From assembly GCA_017479035.1 (NCBI GenBank), contig JAFVCR010000152.1:1-9743 (forward strand): a DNA stretch of 9,743 nt, read 5' to 3'. The notes under the pieces were generated by a model. That model ran no database searches. It was not told the DNA's origin and worked only from the letters and a program-made list of their open reading frames with translations. This DNA comes from Kiritimatiellia bacterium (GTDB lineage: Bacteria; Verrucomicrobiota; Kiritimatiellia; RFP12; UBA1067). Shown piece after piece: positions 7,115-9,743 of this stretch. Each line of letters begins with the position of its first letter. Positions within the stretch are counted from its first letter, which is position 1. The translations under genes and the position numbers were made by a program.

Positions 7115-8376
7115 GCCAAAAGCCCCCCCGCAAGATCCGCAAGGCTCCCGCCGTCGAGACCTTTCTTCGTGGAACCCCACGCAATAGTGCATTCGCGCCC
7201 GTGCGTGCCGCGTATTTTCGTCGCGTCCTGGCACGTCGCCGGCGGGAACAGCCTCCCGAAGAAAAGTTCGCACGGGTCATATCCCGGTTTGTTGTGGATG
7301 TCTATATGCGTCGCCCAGTCCGGCGCTTCGGAGGGATCGTTCCACCACGGATACGCGCACCACGAGCCTTGCTTTGCCGTGAGGAGCATTTCGCCGGCGT
7401 TGGCGTGCGCCCACTCCTGCGCGTCTTTCACCTCCACCGCGCCGTATGCGCCCGTCGCCTCGAAAAGCGCGGCGATGCGCTCCGCGTCGCCGGCGTCCCG
7501 CAGATACACGTGCGCAATCTGATGGTCGCACATCGCAAACGCCTTGGACGTGTGGAAATCCGGATACGCCCTGGAGCCCACGTGCCGCACGTTGAAAAGC
7601 CCCGCCTCGCGCAAGAGTTTGTTCGGGAACGCCGGCGCCGCCGTCACGTCCTCTATCGCGTAGTCTCCCAAAACGGTGAAATCCGCCCCCGCCTTGTGCG
7701 CGATCGCCTGCAGCTCCTTCAACTGTTTTTTGAGTTCCTTCCACGCCGCGCCGCACCGCACGTCCGTCTGCGGCCAGCGTTGCAGATCGTAGTCGAGCGT
7801 GGGCAGATACAGGAAATGCACATCAGCCGCCGCCCCCGCCGCCTCTTCGAACGAAAGCATCGCCTTGAAATTCGCAATGCACTCGCGCCCCACCCTCGCC
7901 GAAGCAAGCGGCCCCCAGTACCGGTGCAGCGGGAACGTGCCGCACATCTTCGCAAGGCTCTCCCCCCACGCCTCCGGGACCGTGTAGTTGCGCATTATCA
8001 TCCCCCCTCCGTGCTTGTGCACCGGCGCGGGAGAAAGCACGTAATCAACCTTCTCGCCCATCGACTGCTGGAAGAAATACATCCCCGTCTTAAGCCCCGT
8101 CCCCTCCCATATCCTCTTCCCCTCCACGAGCGCCGAACTCTGCTCCCAGAAAAGCGGCCTGCGCAGAATGCGCGAATAGTATCCGTTCGCCACCATTCCG
8201 TGGTCTTTCGGCGCCAACGCCGTGCGTAGCGTCCCCTGCGCCGTGCACGTCACGGCGGGGAACACTCCCTTTGCTGGACGCAACGCAACGTCCCCGGCCT
8301 TCCCAAGACCGTTTTTCCGCGCACCGTCCCATCCGAGAGCCGCCGCCATGACCACTAAATGTTTCATACCCTCCAT
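7111..8376 (-). CDS. Alkaline-phosphatase-superfamily protein (nucleotide pyrophosphatase / EboF-like)
   Basis: This 421-residue protein belongs to the alkaline phosphatase / type I phosphodiesterase-nucleotide pyrophosphatase superfamily, metal-dependent hydrolases of phosphoesters. Its blocks resemble the subgroup that includes the EboF protein of the ebo gene cluster: FPAVTCTAQGTLRTALAPKDHGMVANGYY (39-67), FPLHRYWGPLA (148-158), FLYLPTLDYDLQRW (188-201), GDYAIEDV (237-244), KAFAMCDHQIAHVYLRD (278-294), WWNDPSEAPDWATHIDIHNKPGYDPCELFF (344-373) and IRGTHGREC (388-396). Thr43 is at the nucleophile position. Candidate metal ligands are Asp195, Asp197, Asp238, His285, His361 and His392, but the DxxxH and SDH patterns of classic enzymes read as DYDLQ and GDY here. 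The N-terminus before the Thr motif is short and has no convincing signal peptide. ATG 8376 (AGGA 10 nt upstream) and ATG 8367 are both possible starts; 8367 leaves more leader after the predicted transcript start. First gene of the operon. Substrate unknown, and no other ebo gene is visible. Confidence 0.8.
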   Translation of the reverse strand: MEGMKHLVVMAAALGWDGARKNGLGKAGDVALRPAKGVFPAVTCTAQGTLRTALAPKDHGMVANGYYSRILRRPLFWEQSSALVEGKRIWEGTGLKTGMYFFQQSMGEKVDYVLSPAPVHKHGGGMIMRNYTVPEAWGESLAKMCGTFPLHRYWGPLASARVGRECIANFKAMLSFEEAAGAAADVHFLYLPTLDYDLQRWPQTDVRCGAAWKELKKQLKELQAIAHKAGADFTVLGDYAIEDVTAAPAFPNKLLREAGLFNVRHVGSRAYPDFHTSKAFAMCDHQIAHVYLRDAGDAERIAALFEATGAYGAVEVKDAQEWAHANAGEMLLTAKQGSWCAYPWWNDPSEAPDWATHIDIHNKPGYDPCELFFGRLFPPATCQDATKIRGTHGRECTIAWGSTKKGLDGGSLADLAGGLLA

Positions 8377-8394
8377 TCCCCGATTATCCTGCGA

Positions 8395-8423
8395 ATTATA
8401 CCATTTCCCGCCGCAAAACACAA
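8395..8423 (-). promoter_or_regulatory. Sigma70-type extended -10 promoter for the five-gene operon
   Basis: On the minus strand TATAAT lies at 8400-8395, preceded by TGG (extended -10 pattern TGnTATAAT). A TTGTGT -35-like element at 8423-8418 is exactly 17 bp upstream. The -10 is a perfect match and the -35 matches three of six positions. Transcription would start near 8388, giving a leader of about 12 nt to ATG 8376 or 21 nt to ATG 8367. No other promoter of this quality is visible before the downstream genes, so it could drive all five. Confidence 0.7.
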
Positions 8424-8463
8424 GTTTTTCACGGGATCTTTTTGGTGCAGTGTGCCGTTTGCA

Positions 8464-8480
8464 GCGTGCACGCATAATGC
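8464..8480. repeat. Two small adjacent palindromes upstream of the operon promoter
   Basis: GCGTGCACGC at 8464-8473 is a perfect 10-bp palindrome. It overlaps GCATAATGC at 8472-8480, a 4-bp inverted repeat with a 1-base centre. They lie between the promoter and the large inverted repeat at 8483-8510. They could be regulator-binding half-sites, but short palindromes also arise by chance and no family of regulator is indicated. Confidence 0.35.
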
Positions 8481-8482
8481 AA

Positions 8483-8510
8483 GCGGAGAAGGTATTTATA
8501 CCTCCTCCGC
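8483..8510. repeat. 28-nt near-perfect inverted repeat (hairpin or operator)
   Basis: On the minus strand the arms are GCGGAGGAGGTAT and ATACCTTCTCCGC, separated by AA. They pair over 13 positions with a single G-U wobble, or 12 pairs with a TAAA loop in RNA. The repeat is about 105 bases downstream of the FGE-like stop codon and its centre is about 108 bases upstream of the predicted operon transcription start. No U-run follows on either strand (minus-strand continuation is TTGCATTATG), so it is not a textbook intrinsic terminator. An operator or an RNA processing/stability hairpin are alternatives. Confidence 0.6.
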
Positions 8511-8591
8511 GCGTACTACTGATAATAAACCTCTTGTCACATACCCCTATAGGCAGCCTCCTTTCCTTTTACGGTGGAAACCGGTTTTGCA

Positions 8592-8610
8592 GCGCCCGCT
8601 CCGCAGGCGC
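8592..8610 (-). terminator. GC-rich hairpin just after the FGE-like gene
   Basis: Six nucleotides or fewer after the stop codon, the minus strand reads GCGCCTGC, GGA, GCGGGCGC: an 8-bp stem with one G-U pair and a 3-nt loop. It is well placed to end or protect the 3' end of the FGE-like transcript. It is not followed by a U-run (next bases are TGCAAAACC), so intrinsic termination is uncertain and a 3'-end-stabilising hairpin is equally possible. Confidence 0.45.
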
Positions 8611-8615
8611 ACACG

Positions 8616-9743
8616 TCACTCCGGGATGAATGCTATGCGGAAACCGACATGGACACCCGATTGCGAAACCGTCCAATCAAGCCACCGCTGCGATATGGCT
8701 GCAAAACCGCGCGAGAGTTTGTCCGGGCTGCTTGTTCCGCACAAGACTTCATATCCAGCCTTGCCGGACGTTATCGGCTGGAGGCAGTTTTGCGCTTGCG
8801 TGGAAATCGTTGCCAGATCCGTCGAATTATTCCTAGCCACATCGCGTGTTATATCCCATACGTTTCCGCACATGTCGAACAGCCCCCACGCATTTGGCAA
8901 TTTGTCGCCCACGTTCTTCCTATTTGCACCGCCGGAGTTGTCGCTAACCCAAGCATACGCGGCATAGTCCGAAAGCGTGTCACCCCAAATGTATTGAGTC
9001 GTGGCACCGGCGCGCGCGGCGATTTCCCACATCGATTCTGTCGGCAGGTCGAATCCCGAACCAGAAGCAAATCCCGCCGATGCGGTCTTTGCATTCAATT
9101 GCGCTATTACTCCGGTCTGCGGCGTTGCGGCAGCACCCGCGCCTCCACGCACGGAATTGAAGGAAACCTGCACCTTGGGGAGCGTCGTATCGGCAACGCT
9201 TGTATCGCCCGTTATCCTGCGGAACTGTCCTTCCGTGCAGGAATAAATTGCTACATAGTAGGCTTTCGGGGCTACGCAATCGTGTGCAGAATTGGGTCCG
9301 CTGGCCGATTCGTTCTTCGCCCCATTAGCGTATCCAATCTTGTAGGTTCCCGGTTCGATCTTGCGGAATACCATCTTCTTCGTCTTGTAGTCGTTCGCGG
9401 TGTATTTTTTGTTGGACGCATCCTGCGTGGACATAGGCTCGAACGTCACCTGCCACGTCTCCAGATCTACCACCATGTAATCGTCCATTCCTCCTTTGTA
9501 AACGTATGGTGTCATCGTGCAATTTTCGTAGCGCACGTTGAATGGCGGCTGCCACTGCGCAACCCACGTAGAGCCTCGCGACACTTTGAGGTCGTTTGTG
9601 ATAACGCCTATTTCATTGCCCGCAGAATCCTGCGCCTTGAATATGACGTAATATGTATTCTGCTCCGCAATGCCCGTAGACGTATATGTTATGTCCACGG
9701 TATTTGTGCACGGATATTGTTGCTGGACGCTTGTTATCTCAAC
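8616..9743 (-). CDS. Partial FGE-like (SUMF1/EgtB/PvdO fold) protein, probably secreted
   Basis: The visible 375 residues are the C-terminal part; the frame is open to the window edge, and the GTG at 9698 is internal, so the true start is outside. Residues about 1-70 look like a small beta-rich domain with QQQYPCTNTVDITYT (7-21), a style often seen in front of FGE-like domains in Kiritimatiellota and Lentisphaerota proteins. From about 123 the FGE-sulfatase fold begins: MVFRKIEPGTYKIGY, KAYYVAIYSCTEGQFRRITG, FDLPTESMWEIAARAG, TTQYIWGD, NVGDKLPNAWGLFDMCGNVWDITRD and a C-terminal VGFRIAF. Active formylglycine-generating enzymes carry a Cys-x4-Cys pair late in the domain; the corresponding stretch here (VLCGTSSPDKLSRGFAAISQRW) has only one cysteine and lacks the usual RGGSW. 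It is therefore probably not a sulfatase activator, and more likely a binding or structural protein at the cell surface. It is separated from the operon to its left by 239 bases and a promoter. Confidence 0.8.
   Translation of the reverse strand, partial: VEITSVQQQYPCTNTVDITYTSTGIAEQNTYYVIFKAQDSAGNEIGVITNDLKVSRGSTWVAQWQPPFNVRYENCTMTPYVYKGGMDDYMVVDLETWQVTFEPMSTQDASNKKYTANDYKTKKMVFRKIEPGTYKIGYANGAKNESASGPNSAHDCVAPKAYYVAIYSCTEGQFRRITGDTSVADTTLPKVQVSFNSVRGGAGAAATPQTGVIAQLNAKTASAGFASGSGFDLPTESMWEIAARAGATTQYIWGDTLSDYAAYAWVSDNSGGANRKNVGDKLPNAWGLFDMCGNVWDITRDVARNNSTDLATISTQAQNCLQPITSGKAGYEVLCGTSSPDKLSRGFAAISQRWLDWTVSQSGVHVGFRIAFIPE

Noticed and set aside
7115..7273. A 53-residue N-terminal extension of the U32 protein
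   Set aside because: It would overlap the phosphatase-like gene by more than 150 bases, and its sequence is Arg-rich without homology. ATG 7114 directly precedes the conserved ELLAPAGD block and forms an ATGA overlap.
4805..7522. A 905-codon open frame on the plus strand
   Set aside because: It is antisense to rimO, the U32 gene and the phosphatase-like gene, all of which have clear family motifs. Its translation is rich in Arg, His and Pro with no recognisable motif, as expected from GC-biased codon use on the opposite strand.
8377..8475. A 33-residue N-terminal extension of the phosphatase-like protein
   Set aside because: It would be translated through the predicted promoter, including the TATAAT, and its sequence is basic and unrelated to the family.
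8616..8760. Possible diversity-generating retroelement target at the C-terminus of the FGE-like protein, followed by a hairpin
   Set aside because: FGE-like folds are known retroelement targets and a hairpin follows the stop, but there is no reverse transcriptase or template repeat in the window, and the C-terminal codons show no clear NNY pattern. The case rests only on fold and position.

Overview
All six genes I can support lie on the minus strand, so the window reads as one transcriptional direction from right to left. GC content looks fairly high and coding density is nearly complete. The most lineage-informative gene is the partial secreted protein at the right edge. It pairs a short N-terminal domain carrying a 'QQQYP..NTVDITYT' motif with a formylglycine-generating-enzyme (FGE)-like sulfatase-modifying fold, an architecture common in Kiritimatiellota, Lentisphaerota and related PVC-group bacteria. 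The window is therefore probably from a Gram-negative PVC-type bacterium, possibly Kiritimatiellota. This is inference from protein style, not from a marker gene.

Layout from right to left. (1) 9743-8616 is the 3' part of the FGE-like gene, whose 5' end lies outside the window. (2) 8615-8377 is a 239-base intergenic region with two strong inverted repeats and a good sigma70-type promoter (perfect TATAAT, extended -10, 17-bp spacer) facing left. (3) 8376-34 is a tight five-gene run: an alkaline-phosphatase-superfamily protein, a long U32-family protein resembling the 23S rRNA hydroxylation factor RlhA, the ribosomal protein S12 methylthiotransferase RimO, a CPA2 cation:proton antiporter with a C-terminal RCK_C domain, and an O-antigen ligase/polymerase-like membrane protein. 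The first three junctions overlap (4, 10 and 8 nt) and the fourth has a 13-nt gap with a clear Shine-Dalgarno sequence, so one operon read from the promoter near 8400 is the simplest model.

The core of the operon is two iron-sulfur-type proteins that modify the translation apparatus (the U32 protein, thought to act on rRNA, and RimO on S12), translationally coupled to each other. The flanking genes are a putative hydrolase of uncertain substrate and two inner-membrane proteins for ion exchange and surface-glycan assembly. I see no mobile element, CRISPR array, tRNA, rRNA or defence cassette. No clearly novel system is evident. The items most worth checking are the phosphatase-like protein with altered metal-ligand positions, the coupled ribosome-modification pair, the FGE-like protein without its catalytic cysteines, and the paired hairpins upstream of the operon.
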